Below are positions 26,406 through 37,995 of a stretch of DNA of 51,575 bases, one piece after another. The notes beneath the pieces were generated by a model. It had not been told where the DNA came from. It ran no database searches and worked only from the letters and a program-made list of their open reading frames with translations. This DNA comes from Candidatus Competibacteraceae bacterium (lineage in GTDB: Bacteria > Pseudomonadota > Gammaproteobacteria > Competibacterales > Competibacteraceae): contig RXIW01000019.1 of the NCBI GenBank assembly GCA_003989065.1, forward strand, positions 1 through 51,575. Direction: 5' to 3'. The translations under genes and the position numbers were made by a program. Each line of letters begins with the position of its first letter. Position 1 is the stretch's first letter.

Positions 26406-27227
26406 ATGACCTCGACAATATCCTCATCTTCCTGGCAAAAAACTCGTACGGCCCTGCTCAGCATCTGGATTTGGTCTTGGATGTACATTCGACGGATCCG
26501 CACACTGGAAATGGCCGCCTGGTGGCTCAGTGACCAGCTTTACAATCTTGCGCTGCTGATCCGCCAAGGCTCGGAATCGCTGACCCTGCATCGACTGGAC
26601 GATCCATCGCCGACGCAAATCATCGACAACATCCTCAACTACAACCGGCGCGCGACGCAGCAGCCCAAAGCGCCCGTCACCGCCACCTATATCGCCGTCG
26701 TGCGCTGCATGGATCGCAAACTCGACCTGAGCCGCATCTTCGGCGACCTCAAATTCGTCGACGATATCGCCAATCCGTTCGGCGCCGTGCGGCCCCACAT
26801 CATCGAAGCGTTGAAGATCGCCGTGCTGAAACACGGCGTCCGGGTGATCTTTCTGCTGGAGCACACCGATTGCGCCGCCCGCAGCATCGCCGAAAGCGCC
26901 GAAGCTGAAACCTATCCCCTGACCACCGCCGCCGTATCCCAACATGAAAAACATGTGGGCACGCTGCTCAGCGACCCGGTGATCGATGGCGCGATTCGGA
27001 ACCAGCAGTTGGCCGTGGTGCGGGGCGTCATCGTCACCGACACCGATGAACTGATCCAGCTTTGGTCTTTCGATCCCACCTCCGACCACTGGCAACCCTT
27101 CCATCACCCGGCGCAGGCGGCGCATCCCGCATCCGTCCACTTGCATCATCCAGGTCGCAGCAAACATGGGGCTGGAGAAATCCAAGGTATACTGGCCCGC
27201 GAGCCACTCCAGTCGCCAAACGACTGA
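26406..27227 (+). CDS. Beta-carbonic-anhydrase-like protein with altered active site
   Basis: 273 aa from ATG 26406; a TTG at 26304 would add 34 residues, and neither start has a good ribosome site. Residues about 1-90 are an extension with aromatic and hydrophobic stretches (LLSIWIWSWMYIRR), perhaps a membrane-associating helix. The core has CMDRKLD and, 57 residues on, EHTDCAA, matching the Cys and His-x-x-Cys zinc ligands of beta-carbonic anhydrases. In CxDxR the Arg that orients the Asp is Lys, and the usual RNAGG loop reads IANPFGAV. It may be a diverged CO2/CS2-type hydrolase or a non-catalytic zinc protein. The following dehydrogenase starts 55 bases downstream. Confidence 0.6.
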   Translation: MTSTISSSSWQKTRTALLSIWIWSWMYIRRIRTLEMAAWWLSDQLYNLALLIRQGSESLTLHRLDDPSPTQIIDNILNYNRRATQQPKAPVTATYIAVVRCMDRKLDLSRIFGDLKFVDDIANPFGAVRPHIIEALKIAVLKHGVRVIFLLEHTDCAARSIAESAEAETYPLTTAAVSQHEKHVGTLLSDPVIDGAIRNQQLAVVRGVIVTDTDELIQLWSFDPTSDHWQPFHHPAQAAHPASVHLHHPGRSKHGAGEIQGILAREPLQSPND

Positions 27228-27281
27228 TGGGCGTGAGCGTGGTCTCAAGCCTTATGGTATCGATCCAACCCGAGGACCTTC

Positions 27282-28697
<1,416 letters not shown>

Positions 28698-28736
28698 CCG
28701 CAGCGATCCTGGCCCGCCCCGTCCGATCGACCCGGA

Positions 28737-31700
28737 TCAGGATGGCGGCGGAGCCAACACCTCGCGGCTGCCATTGGATTGCAACGGACCCACCACGCCA
28801 GCCGCCTCCATCTCCTCGACCAGACGCGCCGCCCGGTTGTAGCCGATGCGCAGCCGGCGCTGCACCCCGGACACCGAAGCCCGCCGCGACTCGACCACCA
28901 CTCGCACCGCCTCGTCATACAGCGGATCGCTCTCCCCACCGCGGCTGGTCGCTTCGCCCTCGCCGGTGCTGTCGCTCTCTTCGCGCGGCTCGGCCAGCAC
29001 GTCATCGATATAGTTGGGTGCGCCGGTTCGCCGCAGATACTCGACCACGCGATTGACCTCGGGATCGTCCACGAACGCGCCGTGCGCCCGCTGCGGCAAC
29101 CCCGTGCCGGGCGGCAAATACAGCATGTCGCCGTGCCCCAGCAACTGCTCCGCGCCCATCTGGTCGAGGATGGTGCGGGAATCGACCCGCGACGAGACCT
29201 GAAAGGCGATGCGGGTCGGAATATTGGCCTTGATCAGGCCGGTGATGACATCTACCGAGGGCCGCTGAGTGGCCAGAATCAGGTGGATGCCAGCGGCGCG
29301 CGCCTTCTGCGCCAACCGGGCGATCAACTCCTCCACCTTCTTGCCGACGATCATCATCATGTCGGCCAGCTCGTCGATCACCACCACGATGAACGGCAGC
29401 GGCTCCAAAGCCGGCACTTCGCCAACGACATCATCGTCCATGCCCGGCCGCCAGAACGGATCGGTGATGGCTTCTCCGGCCATCCGGGCGTCCAGCACCT
29501 TGCGGTTGAAGCCAGCGATGTTGCGCACCTTCAATGCGGCCATCAACCGGTAGCGACGCTCCATCTCGTTCACACACCAGCGCAAGGCGTTGGCCGCCTC
29601 CTTCATATCGGTCACTACCGGCGTCAGCAGATGTGGAATGTCTTCGTAAACCGACAGCTCCAGCATCTTGGGATCGACCAGGATCAGCCGCACCTCGCTG
29701 GGCGGCGCTTTGTACAACAGGCTGAGCAACATGGCATTGATCGCCACCGATTTGCCGGAACCGGTCGTACCCGCCACCAACAAATGCGGCATCTTCGCCA
29801 GATTGGCGATCATCGGATGGCCGCCGATATCCTTGCCCAGGGTCAGGGTCAGCGGCGCGGTCGACTGGATGTAGACCGGCGATTCCAGCACCTCGCGCAG
29901 ATAGACGATCTCGCGCTGCTGATTGGGAATCTCCAGCCCGATCGACGACTTGCCGGGAATGACCTCGACTACCCGCACGCTGATGACCCGCAGGCCACGG
30001 GCCAGATCCTTGGCCAGATTGCTGATCTGGCTGACTTTCACCCCAGGCGCGGGTTCGATCTCGAACCGGGTGATCACCGGACCCGGCGTCACCGCCACGA
30101 CCCTGACCTCGACCCCGAAACTCTTGAGCTGGCTTTCCACCTGCCGCGACATGCTTTCCAGCTTCTCTTCGGAATAGCCGCTACTCTGGGCCGGCGGACG
30201 GTCGAGCAGATCCAGGGGCGGCAGCGGGAACGGCGCAGCGTTCGGCGACGCGGCGACCCGCCGTACCATGACCGCCACCGTCGGCGGCGCTGCCGGTGGC
30301 GGCATCGATGGAGCGGAAGCGCTTTCCAGCTCCTCCTCCTCCAGGTCGACCTGGGCTCCATGCACCGGGAACGGGGCGGGAACCACGGTCTGGGGCGGCC
30401 GGCCGCCGCTGGGTGCGACATAGGGCAACGGCGACCCGGACAGGGCCGAAGCCGCCTCTTCCGACAGTTGAGACACCACGGGATCGTTGGAAGCGGCCGT
30501 GGGAAAGCCGCCATCGGTGGGTCGCCAGGGCACCTGGACCGACGGCGCGATCGGCGCTGCCGGCGGAACTGCAGCCGGCGTCACCGGCGGAGCCATGATC
30601 GGGGCAGGGGTTGGAGACGAAACCGGCGGGGACTGCGGAGCGGCGGATGGCGGAACCGCAGGCGGCGGAACCGCCGTCCTGGCCTTCAGTGCCGCCAGAA
30701 CGGCTGGCGTAGGCACCAAGGTCAGGGTGTCCAGGCCCGACGGCGGCATCATCGCATCCCTCGCCTGCGACGCTTCCGGTTCGGGCTCGGCGAGCGGATC
30801 GGCGGACGGCGCGGGCGCATCGACGTCGACCGGCGGTAGATTCAACACCGGTTCGATCCGAATCGCGTGCCGGTTGCTGGGCGCCACGGTCATATCCTCG
30901 ACGTTAACCGCCGATGCGGGCGACTCAGGGGTTGCAATCGGCGGCAACGGCGCTTCGGCGGTGGACGGCCCGATCGTTGGCGAGAACGAGGCCAGTGGGG
31001 AAAACTCGGGCTTGGTCTCCGCCCGGCGGGCCTTCCACCAAGCCAGCGGCCGTTCGGCCAGCTCCCGCAGTCGCTCAGCCCATCGCGCAGACCGTCCGTC
31101 CGCGGCAGGAGAAGCATGCTCGACCCTGGCCGACGCGGTCGCCGGTCCACCCAGCCCAGCCGGATCGGTGCTCATCGCGACGGTATCGGCGTCAGCGGCA
31201 TCACTGGTACTGGTTTTCGCCGCCGGCCACACCCAGGAAAGCAGCCCCATCACCAGGCCACCGATCCAGTCCAGCACCTTCAACGTCCCGGCCCCGATCC
31301 AGTCCAGCAAAGTCAGCCACGATACGCCGGTGGCCAGCATGACCCCGGCCAGCAACAGCGCAGCCATGAACACGTTGCCGCCAGCGAAGCCGAAAGCGTG
31401 GATCAGGAATTGCCCGACATGCAGCCCCACCAGACCGCCGGCCGTACCCTCGCCCGGTACAGAGCCGGGCAGCGCGCGCAAATGGGCCGTCGCTAGGCCG
31501 CACGCGGTCGCCAGGGTCACCGCAAAACCCAGGACCCGGAACAGCACGATTTCGGCGTCCAGCTCCGCGAAACCCTTTTCCTTGAACAGTCGCCAACCGG
31601 CGAACACCAGGCCCAGCGGCAACAGATAGGCGAGATAGCCAAAGAAATACAGGTTCACATCGGCAAACCAGGCCCCCACCTTGCCGCCCAGATTGTTCAG

Positions 31701-31850
31701 CTGGGCGATATCGGCGGTATGCGTCCATGCCGGATCCTCGGGATTGAAGGTCACCAGCGCGCCGACCATCCCCAGCGCCACCGCCACCAACAGCCAGAAA
31801 CCTGTCTCTCGCAACAACCCATTGGTGAAATGCAACAGGTTCGCCCACAT
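28737..31850 (-). CDS. ftsK: DNA translocase FtsK
   Basis: Division-septum DNA pump that segregates chromosome termini and activates XerCD. 1037 aa from ATG 31850; an in-frame TTG at 31889 with AGGA upstream is an alternative. Four membrane helices lie in the first 200 residues ([11 protein letters not shown] onward). A long Pro/Ala-rich linker follows, then the motor: Walker A GTTGSGKS with Lys700, Walker [13 protein letters not shown], and a C-terminal gamma winged helix ([18 protein letters not shown]) that reads KOPS sites. It faces away from the COG3146-aat-bpt group, as ftsK lies near aat and bpt in pseudomonads, but trxB and lolA are missing here. Confidence 0.96.
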   Translation of the reverse strand: MWANLLHFTNGLLRETGFWLLVAVALGMVGALVTFNPEDPAWTHTADIAQLNNLGGKVGAWFADVNLYFFGYLAYLLPLGLVFAGWRLFKEKGFAELDAEIVLFRVLGFAVTLATACGLATAHLRALPGSVPGEGTAGGLVGLHVGQFLIHAFGFAGGNVFMAALLLAGVMLATGVSWLTLLDWIGAGTLKVLDWIGGLVMGLLSWVWPAAKTSTSDAADADTVAMSTDPAGLGGPATASARVEHASPAADGRSARWAERLRELAERPLAWWKARRAETKPEFSPLASFSPTIGPSTAEAPLPPIATPESPASAVNVEDMTVAPSNRHAIRIEPVLNLPPVDVDAPAPSADPLAEPEPEASQARDAMMPPSGLDTLTLVPTPAVLAALKARTAVPPPAVPPSAAPQSPPVSSPTPAPIMAPPVTPAAVPPAAPIAPSVQVPWRPTDGGFPTAASNDPVVSQLSEEAASALSGSPLPYVAPSGGRPPQTVVPAPFPVHGAQVDLEEEELESASAPSMPPPAAPPTVAVMVRRVAASPNAAPFPLPPLDLLDRPPAQSSGYSEEKLESMSRQVESQLKSFGVEVRVVAVTPGPVITRFEIEPAPGVKVSQISNLAKDLARGLRVISVRVVEVIPGKSSIGLEIPNQQREIVYLREVLESPVYIQSTAPLTLTLGKDIGGHPMIANLAKMPHLLVAGTTGSGKSVAINAMLLSLLYKAPPSEVRLILVDPKMLELSVYEDIPHLLTPVVTDMKEAANALRWCVNEMERRYRLMAALKVRNIAGFNRKVLDARMAGEAITDPFWRPGMDDDVVGEVPALEPLPFIVVVIDELADMMMIVGKKVEELIARLAQKARAAGIHLILATQRPSVDVITGLIKANIPTRIAFQVSSRVDSRTILDQMGAEQLLGHGDMLYLPPGTGLPQRAHGAFVDDPEVNRVVEYLRRTGAPNYIDDVLAEPREESDSTGEGEATSRGGESDPLYDEAVRVVVESRRASVSGVQRRLRIGYNRAARLVEEMEAAGVVGPLQSNGSREVLAPPPS

Positions 31851-31954
31851 CACGGGGGCTTCAGTCTTGATTCGTTTCGCTTGCGCCAAAATACCAGTCC
31901 TGTCGTTGTCTGTTGGGATCCAACCGGTCGCGGGGGACGAATACTCGCAGTGGA

Positions 31955-31977
31955 GACGGCCGCTCGCAACGGCCGTC
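31955..31977. promoter_or_regulatory. Inverted repeat between ftsK and the COG3146 gene
   Basis: GACGGCCG, a 7-base centre, then CGGCCGTC: a perfect 8-bp dyad in the 270-base divergent promoter region. Candidate operator or mRNA leader hairpin. Confidence 0.35.
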
Positions 31978-32120
31978 GGCAAAGATCTGGGAGCAGTATT
32001 GTCCCATTGTCGGGCAATCAGGTGAAGAGCGCCCGCCTGCCCGGCGAACCGAGCCGTTCTTTTGGGTTCCAATCGATACCACCCCAAGCCATCCGCATCC
32101 TCGCCACCGCTCACTGGATC

Positions 32121-33296
32121 ATGCGTCTCGAACAGCTCGACAGTCTGTCCACCCTGCCCGCCGCCGAATGGAATGCGCTCGTCCCCGATCGGAACCCATT
32201 CCTCAGCCACGAATTCCTCAGCGCCCTGGAACGACACGGCTGCGTCGGCGACCAGACCGGCTGGCTACCCTGGCATGTCGTCTGCCGCGACCCGCAGGGA
32301 CGCTTGCTGGGCGCGGCGCCGTTATATCTGAAATTCAACTCCTACGGCGAATTCGTGTTCGACTGGGGCTGGGCGGAAGCCTATCGACGGCAGAAACTAC
32401 CGTACTATCCCAAGCTGGTGGGGGCCATTCCCTATACCCCAGCCACCAGCCCCCGGCTGCTGCTCGCGCCCGACCAGCCCGATCCCCGGCAAACGGCGGC
32501 CGCCATCATCGAATACGTGCTGGAGATCAGTCGCCAGCACCGCCTGTCTTCGATTCACTGGCTGTTTCCCACCACCGCCGAGTTGGAGCCGTTGCGAACC
32601 CGCGGTTTCCTGCTCCGCACCGGCTGCCAGTTCCACTGGCGCAATCGCGGCTACCGGGATTTCCAGGATTTCCTGAGTGCCCTGACCGCCAAGCGCCGCA
32701 AGAACATTCAGCGTGAACGCCGGCTGGTGCGCGAAGCCGGCCTGGAATTGCGTACTTTGTCCGGTCGGGAGATCAGCGAGGCGCAATGGGTTGCCGTCCA
32801 CCACTTCTATCGCGATACCTTTCAGCGTTTGGGCGGCGTCCCATCCCTGACTCTGCCGTTTTTCCAGGAGATCGGCGCAACCCTGGGCGATCGGATCGTG
32901 CTGGCGCTGGCCTTTGCCCAGCAGCGCGAAGTAGCCGCCGCCATCAGCTTTCGCAGCGCCACCCATCTGTATGGCCGGCACTGGGGTTGTCACGGCGATT
33001 ATGACAGCCTGCATTTCGAAGCCTGCTATTATCAAGGACTGGAATACTGTATTCAGAACGACTTACAGTGCTTCGAGCCGGGCGCTCAGGGCGAGCATAA
33101 GGTTGCCCGCGGCTTTCTGCCGAGCTTCACCCACTCCGCCCACTGGATCGCTCATCCGGGTTTCCGGCAGGCCATTGCCGATTTCCTCGAACGGGAAACC
33201 CCCGCCGTGGATGATTATGCCCATCAACTGTTGCGACATTCACCCTACCGGGACGAGGTGACGCTCCATGCGCCTGCCGTGGCTGGACCCCCGTGA
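32121..33296 (+). CDS. COG3146 (DUF482) GNAT/FemAB-like acyltransferase
   Basis: 391 aa. The double-GNAT layout of the family formerly annotated as peptidogalycan biosynthesis proteins: N-terminal [13 protein letters not shown], then [13 protein letters not shown], and in the second half [28 protein letters not shown] and [16 protein letters not shown]. The exact substrate is unknown. ATG 32121 was chosen because it opens directly before the conserved region; the longer upstream frame overlaps ftsK. Its last 29 bases overlap the aat gene in another frame, and aat is followed by bpt with a 4-base overlap, so COG3146-aat-bpt is one transcription unit. Confidence 0.88.
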   Translation: MRLEQLDSLSTLPAAEWNALVPDRNPFLSHEFLSALERHGCVGDQTGWLPWHVVCRDPQGRLLGAAPLYLKFNSYGEFVFDWGWAEAYRRQKLPYYPKLVGAIPYTPATSPRLLLAPDQPDPRQTAAAIIEYVLEISRQHRLSSIHWLFPTTAELEPLRTRGFLLRTGCQFHWRNRGYRDFQDFLSALTAKRRKNIQRERRLVREAGLELRTLSGREISEAQWVAVHHFYRDTFQRLGGVPSLTLPFFQEIGATLGDRIVLALAFAQQREVAAAISFRSATHLYGRHWGCHGDYDSLHFEACYYQGLEYCIQNDLQCFEPGAQGEHKVARGFLPSFTHSAHWIAHPGFRQAIADFLERETPAVDDYAHQLLRHSPYRDEVTLHAPAVAGPP

Positions 33297-34002
33297 CGAC
33301 AACCAGCCGTTTCCTTCGCCGGATCGGGCGCTCACCGATCCCGACGGCCTGCTGGCCGCCGGCGGCAGTCTCAGCCCGCGCCGTCTGCTGCGCGCCTACC
33401 GATTGGGAATCTTCCCCTGGTACTCGACCGGACAGCCGATCCTGTGGTGGTCGCCGGACCCGCGCCTGGTCCTGTTCCCGGAGTGCGTGAACGTCTCGCG
33501 CAGCCTGCGCAAGACGCTGCGCAAGGGCGCCTTCGCCATCACTGCCGATACCGTTTTCGAACAGATCATCACCGCTTGCGCCGGACCTCGCGATGGCGAT
33601 CCCGGCACCTGGATCACCCCGGAGATGCACCGCGCCTATTGCCGGCTGCACCGCCTGGGCCATGCCCATTCGGTCGAAGTCTGGCGCCAGGGCAAGCTGG
33701 TCGGCGGTCTGTACGGCGTGGCGGTAGGTCGGGTGTTCTTTGGCGAATCGATGTTCCACTGGGTCAGCGACGCCTCCAAGGTCGCTCTGGTGGCGCTGGC
33801 GCAGCAGTTGCGCCGCTGGGAATTCGCCGTAATCGACTGTCAGGTGCGCACCGAGCATCTGGCCAGCCTAGGCGCGGTGGACATCGCCCGACCGACCTTC
33901 CTGCAGCTGCTGGACCGCTACTGCGCCTTGCCTGGCCACGACGGTGCCTGGCGACTGGATCCCGACCTCTGGACCGACTGGTCCCTGCCCACACCCCCAT
34001 GA
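33268..34002 (+). CDS. aat: Leucyl/phenylalanyl-tRNA-protein transferase
   Basis: Adds Leu or Phe from charged tRNA to proteins with N-terminal Lys or Arg, marking them for ClpAP through ClpS. It is 244 aa with family signatures LLRAYRLGIFPWY, WWSPDPRLVL and FFGESMFHWVSDASKVAL. The start ATG lies inside the end of the COG3146 gene and yields a normal-length protein. It ends in ATGA with bpt. Confidence 0.96.
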   Translation: MRLPWLDPRDDNQPFPSPDRALTDPDGLLAAGGSLSPRRLLRAYRLGIFPWYSTGQPILWWSPDPRLVLFPECVNVSRSLRKTLRKGAFAITADTVFEQIITACAGPRDGDPGTWITPEMHRAYCRLHRLGHAHSVEVWRQGKLVGGLYGVAVGRVFFGESMFHWVSDASKVALVALAQQLRRWEFAVIDCQVRTEHLASLGAVDIARPTFLQLLDRYCALPGHDGAWRLDPDLWTDWSLPTPP

Positions 34003-34724
34003 GCAATCCTCACGACTCGCTATACGAACTGCGGATGTTCCTGACCACCGATTATCCGTGCAGCTACCTGTCGCAACAGACAGCGCGCAACCTGGTTGCC
34101 GATCCGCGGGCGACCGACGGCCGGCTCTATACCCAATTGGCGGAACTGGGCTTCCGCCGCAGCGGCGAGCACGTTTATCGCCCGCATTGCCGGGGCTGCA
34201 CAGCCTGCCAGTCGCTGCGGGTCCCGGTGGACCGGTTCCGACCGAACCGCTCGCAACGACGCATCTGGACCCGCAATCAGGATCTACGGACCCAAACCCT
34301 GGATACGACATTCAAGGACGAGCATTTCGAGCTGTTCGCCCGCTATGTCCAGACCCGCCACGCGGGCGGCGGCATGGACCCGGCCACTCCGGAAAATTAC
34401 TGGTCGTTCATCGCCTCGCACTGGTGTCCAACCCAGCTGTGCGAATTCCGCCTCGGCGATCGGCTCTTGATGGTGGCGGTGGTGGATCGCCTGGAGAACG
34501 GCCTGTCGGCGGTCTACACCTTCTTCGATCCGCATCAGGACAACCGCGGGCTGGGCACTTTCGCGATCCTATGGCAAATCGCCGAAGCGCAGCGCCTGCA
34601 ACTGGGCTGGGTTTATCTGGGTTATTGGGTGGCGCGCTGCGACAAGATGGCCTACAAGTCCCGTTTCAAACCACATGAGATCTTCGTGCCGGAGCGCTGG
34701 GGCTGGACTGAGGTCGACGGCTGA
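33999..34724 (+). CDS. bpt: Aspartate/glutamate leucyltransferase (Bpt; Ate family)
   Basis: Adds Leu to N-terminal Asp or Glu in the bacterial N-degron pathway. It is 241 aa. The N-terminal Cys cluster (DYPCSYL and CRGCTACQS) and the later YTFFDP and LGYWV segments identify the family. The ATG overlaps the aat stop; an earlier in-frame opening lies inside aat and is not used. Eukaryote-type arginyl transfer is less likely, as bacterial members of this size use leucyl-tRNA. Confidence 0.94.
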   Translation: MSNPHDSLYELRMFLTTDYPCSYLSQQTARNLVADPRATDGRLYTQLAELGFRRSGEHVYRPHCRGCTACQSLRVPVDRFRPNRSQRRIWTRNQDLRTQTLDTTFKDEHFELFARYVQTRHAGGGMDPATPENYWSFIASHWCPTQLCEFRLGDRLLMVAVVDRLENGLSAVYTFFDPHQDNRGLGTFAILWQIAEAQRLQLGWVYLGYWVARCDKMAYKSRFKPHEIFVPERWGWTEVDG

Positions 34725-34811
34725 GCAGCCCCGCCCATGGGCCACGATCGGCCGACGGTCTGGCATAATCACCGCCCCCATAGCCTTCCGCACAGCAGGC
34801 CATTTCTCATC

Positions 34812-36128
34812 ATGGATCATTTCGTTCAATGGTTCCGCCAGACCGGACCCTACATCAACGCCCATCGCGGCAAGACCTTCGTGGTGCTGTTCGGCGGCGA
34901 GGCGGTGGAAGCCGATAATTTTTCCAGCCTGATCCACGACCTCGCCCTGCTGCATAGCCTGGGCATCCGCCTGGTGCTGGTGCATGGCGCGCGGACCCAG
35001 ATCGCGGCCCGTCTACACGAAGCCGGCCGGCAATTGCGCTACGTCAACGGCCTGCGGCTGACCGACGCCGACGATCTGCGCTACGTCAAACAGGCGGTCG
35101 GTCGGGTGCGCATCCGCATCGAAGCTCGCTTGTCGATGGGGCTGGCCAATTCGCCGATGTACGGCGCCCGGCTGCGAGTGGTCTCGGGCAACGTGGTCAC
35201 CGCCCGGCCGCTGGGAGTGCGCGACGGCGTCGACTACGGTTTCACCGGCGAAGTGCGTCGCATCGACGACCGGGCGATCAAGCTGTCGCTGGACCACGAG
35301 GCTATCGCGCTGCTGTCGCCGCTGGGTTATTCGCCGACCGGGGAAATCTTCAACCTCAGCGCCGAGGATGTGGCCACCGCCACCGCCATGGCCTTGCGCG
35401 CCGACAAGCTGCTGGTATTGAGCGAAGGCGCGGAGTGGCGTGATCCGGCCGGCCAACTCATCCGCGAGCTCAGTCCCAGTGACGCCGAGCGCCTGCTGGC
35501 CGCAGCCGCCGACCGCTCGGAAGACACCGTCCGCCATCTGCGTCTGGCGCTGCGGGCCTGTCGAGCCGGCGTGCGCCGCGTCCATCTGTTGAACCGGCGG
35601 GTCGATGGCGCACTGCTGCTGGAGCTGTTCACCCGCGATGGCGTCGGCACCCTGATCACCGCCGATATCTACGAAGGTCTGCGGTCGGCCACCATCGACG
35701 ACATCGGCGGCCTGCTGGAATTGATCCAGCCGCTGGAGGAAGACGGCACCCTGGTCCGGCGCTCGCGCGAGCGGCTGGAGATGGAAATCGGGCGGTTCAC
35801 CGTGCTGGAGCGCGATGGGACCATCATCGGCTGCGCGGCGCTTTATCCCTATGCCGAGGAACATCTGGGCGAACTGGCCTGCGTCGCCGTGCACGCCAAC
35901 TATCGCAACAGCGGCCGCGCCGACGCCCTGCTGCATTTCATCGAACGCCAGGCGCACGGCCAGGGCCTGCAACGCCTGTTCGTGCTGACCACCCGCGCCG
36001 CCCACTGGTTTCGCGAGCGCGGCTTCGAACCGGCCGAGGTTGCCGATCTGCCGGTGGAAAAACAGACCTTCTACAACTGGCAGCGCCGCTCGAAGGTTTT
36101 TCTCAAGAATCTGACGGCCGAAGAGTAA
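34812..36128 (+). CDS. argA: N-acetylglutamate synthase (amino-acid kinase plus GNAT)
   Basis: First step of arginine synthesis: acetyl-CoA plus glutamate to N-acetylglutamate. 438 aa, close to E. coli ArgA (443). The N-terminal amino-acid-kinase domain (about 15-290; FVVLFGGEAV, LVLVHGARTQI) normally carries arginine feedback. The C-terminal acetyltransferase (about 300-438) has the CoA-binding segment YRNSGRADALL. It starts at ATG 34812, the first Met before the conserved FVQWFRQTGPYINAHRGK. A possible -10 (CATAAT) lies around 34763. Confidence 0.95.
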   Translation: MDHFVQWFRQTGPYINAHRGKTFVVLFGGEAVEADNFSSLIHDLALLHSLGIRLVLVHGARTQIAARLHEAGRQLRYVNGLRLTDADDLRYVKQAVGRVRIRIEARLSMGLANSPMYGARLRVVSGNVVTARPLGVRDGVDYGFTGEVRRIDDRAIKLSLDHEAIALLSPLGYSPTGEIFNLSAEDVATATAMALRADKLLVLSEGAEWRDPAGQLIRELSPSDAERLLAAAADRSEDTVRHLRLALRACRAGVRRVHLLNRRVDGALLLELFTRDGVGTLITADIYEGLRSATIDDIGGLLELIQPLEEDGTLVRRSRERLEMEIGRFTVLERDGTIIGCAALYPYAEEHLGELACVAVHANYRNSGRADALLHFIERQAHGQGLQRLFVLTTRAAHWFRERGFEPAEVADLPVEKQTFYNWQRRSKVFLKNLTAEE

Positions 36129-36256
36129 CCCGCGAGAGCAAACCGCGCCGGAACGACCATCGCCCACTTCCCGACCATCCAGGCAACGATCGGCCGCCAT
36201 CCGGCCGCCAAATCCGCTAAGCTGTCGCAGCCTGTTGCCAGTTTGAGAATCCACCC

Positions 36257-37042
36257 ATGTCGAAACCCACGCCCATCCGAGCGATCCAAATCAGCGACCT
36301 CCACCTCAAGACCGCGCCAGGCAGCCAAGTCTGGGGGGTCGATGTCGACGCCAGCCTGTGCGCGGTACTGGCCCGGATCCAGGCTCAGGACTTCCGCCCT
36401 GACTTCATCCTGGCGACCGGCGACCTAGTCGGCGACGAGCCGGACGCTTACGAGCGGGTGCGGGAATTTCTCAGCCCGCTGGGCGTGCCGGTCTACTGCC
36501 TGCCGGGCAACCACGACCAGCCGGCCCGCCTGGCGCAGACCCTGCGCGGCGGCCTGGTGCGGTGGGAACGGCACATCCTGGTCGAACCATGGCAGCTGGT
36601 GTTGCTGGACTCCACGTTTCCGAACAGTTCCGATGGCCATCTGAGCTATGGCGAACTGGCCTTGCTGGACACCGTCCTGGTCACGCCTCCAGCGCGCCCG
36701 ACCCTGGTCTGTCTGCATCACAACCCGGTGCCGATCCACACCGATTGGCTCGATGACATGACAGTCAACAACGGCGAGGCGCTGTTTGCGGTGCTAGACC
36801 GCTACCCACAGGTCCGAGCCGTGGTCTGGGGCCACATCCATGGCGAATTCGACGCCTGGCGCGGCGCCGTCCGCCTGCTGGGCACTCCGGCGACCTGCGT
36901 GCAGTTCAAGCTGGGGAGCCCCAAACCCCAGGCCGATTCCACACCGCCCGGCTATCGCTGGTTCGAACTGTTCCCGGACGGCAGCCTGAACACCGGCGTG
37001 GAGCGGGTCGAACCCGCCCGCCGCCCATCCGTTTCGCCCTGA
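36257..37042 (+). CDS. cpdA: 3',5'-cyclic AMP phosphodiesterase CpdA-type
   Basis: Hydrolyses cAMP to AMP in the cytoplasm. 261 aa with the class III phosphodiesterase motifs in order: ISDLHL, ATGDLVGD, LPGNHDQ, LHHNPVP and WGHIHGEFD. The length fits E. coli CpdA (275). Other calcineurin-fold substrates cannot be excluded, but the order and spacing are those of CpdA. It sits alone between argA and the aldolase gene, all on the plus strand. Confidence 0.88.
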   Translation: MSKPTPIRAIQISDLHLKTAPGSQVWGVDVDASLCAVLARIQAQDFRPDFILATGDLVGDEPDAYERVREFLSPLGVPVYCLPGNHDQPARLAQTLRGGLVRWERHILVEPWQLVLLDSTFPNSSDGHLSYGELALLDTVLVTPPARPTLVCLHHNPVPIHTDWLDDMTVNNGEALFAVLDRYPQVRAVVWGHIHGEFDAWRGAVRLLGTPATCVQFKLGSPKPQADSTPPGYRWFELFPDGSLNTGVERVEPARRPSVSP

Positions 37043-37057
37043 TATCCATCCTGCAGG

Positions 37058-37063
37058 TATAAT
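37058..37063 (+). promoter_or_regulatory. Candidate -10 box for the aldolase-like gene
   Basis: TATAAT lies only 8 bases before the ATG at 37072. No good -35 is seen. If used, the transcript would be nearly leaderless, which agrees with the lack of a Shine-Dalgarno site. Confidence 0.3.
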
Positions 37064-37071
37064 TCCCGCCC

Positions 37072-37629
37072 ATGAACATCAAAGACGATCTAGTCCGACA
37101 CTATCACTGGCTGCGCCAGTATGGCCTCAACGATTCCCACAGCGGCAATGCTTCGGTGCGGGACGGCGACTCCGTCTGGGTCACGCCCACCGGCTGTTGC
37201 GCCGACACCCTGAGCAGCGGCGATCTGATCGAGTGCCACATCGACGGGGCCACCGGCAAGGGGGCTTCAATGGATGCCCGTTTGCATCTGGCGGTCTACC
37301 AGACCAACCCCGCAACCCGCGCCCTGTTACACAGCCATGGCCCCTACTCGGTGGCGATGACCATGGACAACGAGGAATTCCTGCCGGCCGATTTCGAAGG
37401 CCAGCTGTATTTCAGTCGGGTGCCGGTACTGACCATCTCCTACGACGAGTATGTCACCCATTCGCCCCGGCTGGTCGCCGAGGTGCTGATGGACTATCCC
37501 ATCGCCGTGGTGCGCGGCCATGGCGTCTACGCCTGCGCCGAAAGCCTGAACCTGGCCTACAAATGGACCTGTTCGCTGGAACTGTCGGCCAAGACCGCCT
37601 TCATCGCTCAACAGGCGGGCAAAATCTGA
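37072..37629 (+). CDS. Class II aldolase/adducin-family protein
   Basis: 185 aa. The zinc site of the family is present: His87 and His89 in LLHSHGPYS, and His150 in RGHGVYA. SGNASVR near residue 24 and TPTGCCADTL are the phosphate-binding loops. The catalytic Glu normally in SSEWR reads Asp68 (SMDARLH), so it may be a dehydratase or an aldolase of altered mechanism. Substrate unknown; candidates include fuculose-phosphate-type sugars and methylthioribulose phosphate. No sugar operon is nearby. No Shine-Dalgarno site is evident. Confidence 0.8.
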   Translation: MNIKDDLVRHYHWLRQYGLNDSHSGNASVRDGDSVWVTPTGCCADTLSSGDLIECHIDGATGKGASMDARLHLAVYQTNPATRALLHSHGPYSVAMTMDNEEFLPADFEGQLYFSRVPVLTISYDEYVTHSPRLVAEVLMDYPIAVVRGHGVYACAESLNLAYKWTCSLELSAKTAFIAQQAGKI

Positions 37630-37674
37630 CAGCCCCCAGCCGGGAGCTGGCCAGGAATCGGCACCGGAACGCCG

Positions 37675-37995
37675 TCACTCGCCGTTCACCAAGCCATATT
37701 CGGCCGGCAGCCGTACGTAGAAGACCCGGATCTTCTCGTTTCTGACCAGCTCCAGCAGACGAGTCGCTTCGTCGTCGCTGACCACGAACGCCACTTCGAT
37801 GGGCAAATTGCCTTCCAGCTCGAAGAAGTGATCTTCATGCAGAACCCCGCGCCGGCCGAAACCGGCCATGGCGCGGAACGCCGATCCACCGCGAATCCCC
37901 ATGGCCTTGGCCTGTTCGAGCAGCCACTCGTAGAGCAGGATGCCGTGGTGCTTGCAGTGTTCGTACACATAGAACTTCAGATAACTACCTTTCAT
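37675..37995 (-). CDS. DUF190 (PII-like) protein, partner of CrcB
   Basis: 106 aa. The N-terminus MKGSYLKFYVYE and the segment ELEGNLPIEVAFV identify DUF190, a PII-like trimer family often encoded beside the fluoride channel crcB. Its ATG overlaps the crcB stop (ATGA), so the two are translated together. Role probably regulatory; not shown. Confidence 0.88.
   Translation of the reverse strand: MKGSYLKFYVYEHCKHHGILLYEWLLEQAKAMGIRGGSAFRAMAGFGRRGVLHEDHFFELEGNLPIEVAFVVSDDEATRLLELVRNEKIRVFYVRLPAEYGLVNGE

Noticed and set aside
28779..30839. 686-codon plus-strand frame
   Set aside because: Antisense shadow of ftsK: repetitive His/Arg/Gln-rich translation with no domain, while the minus strand has a complete FtsK motor.
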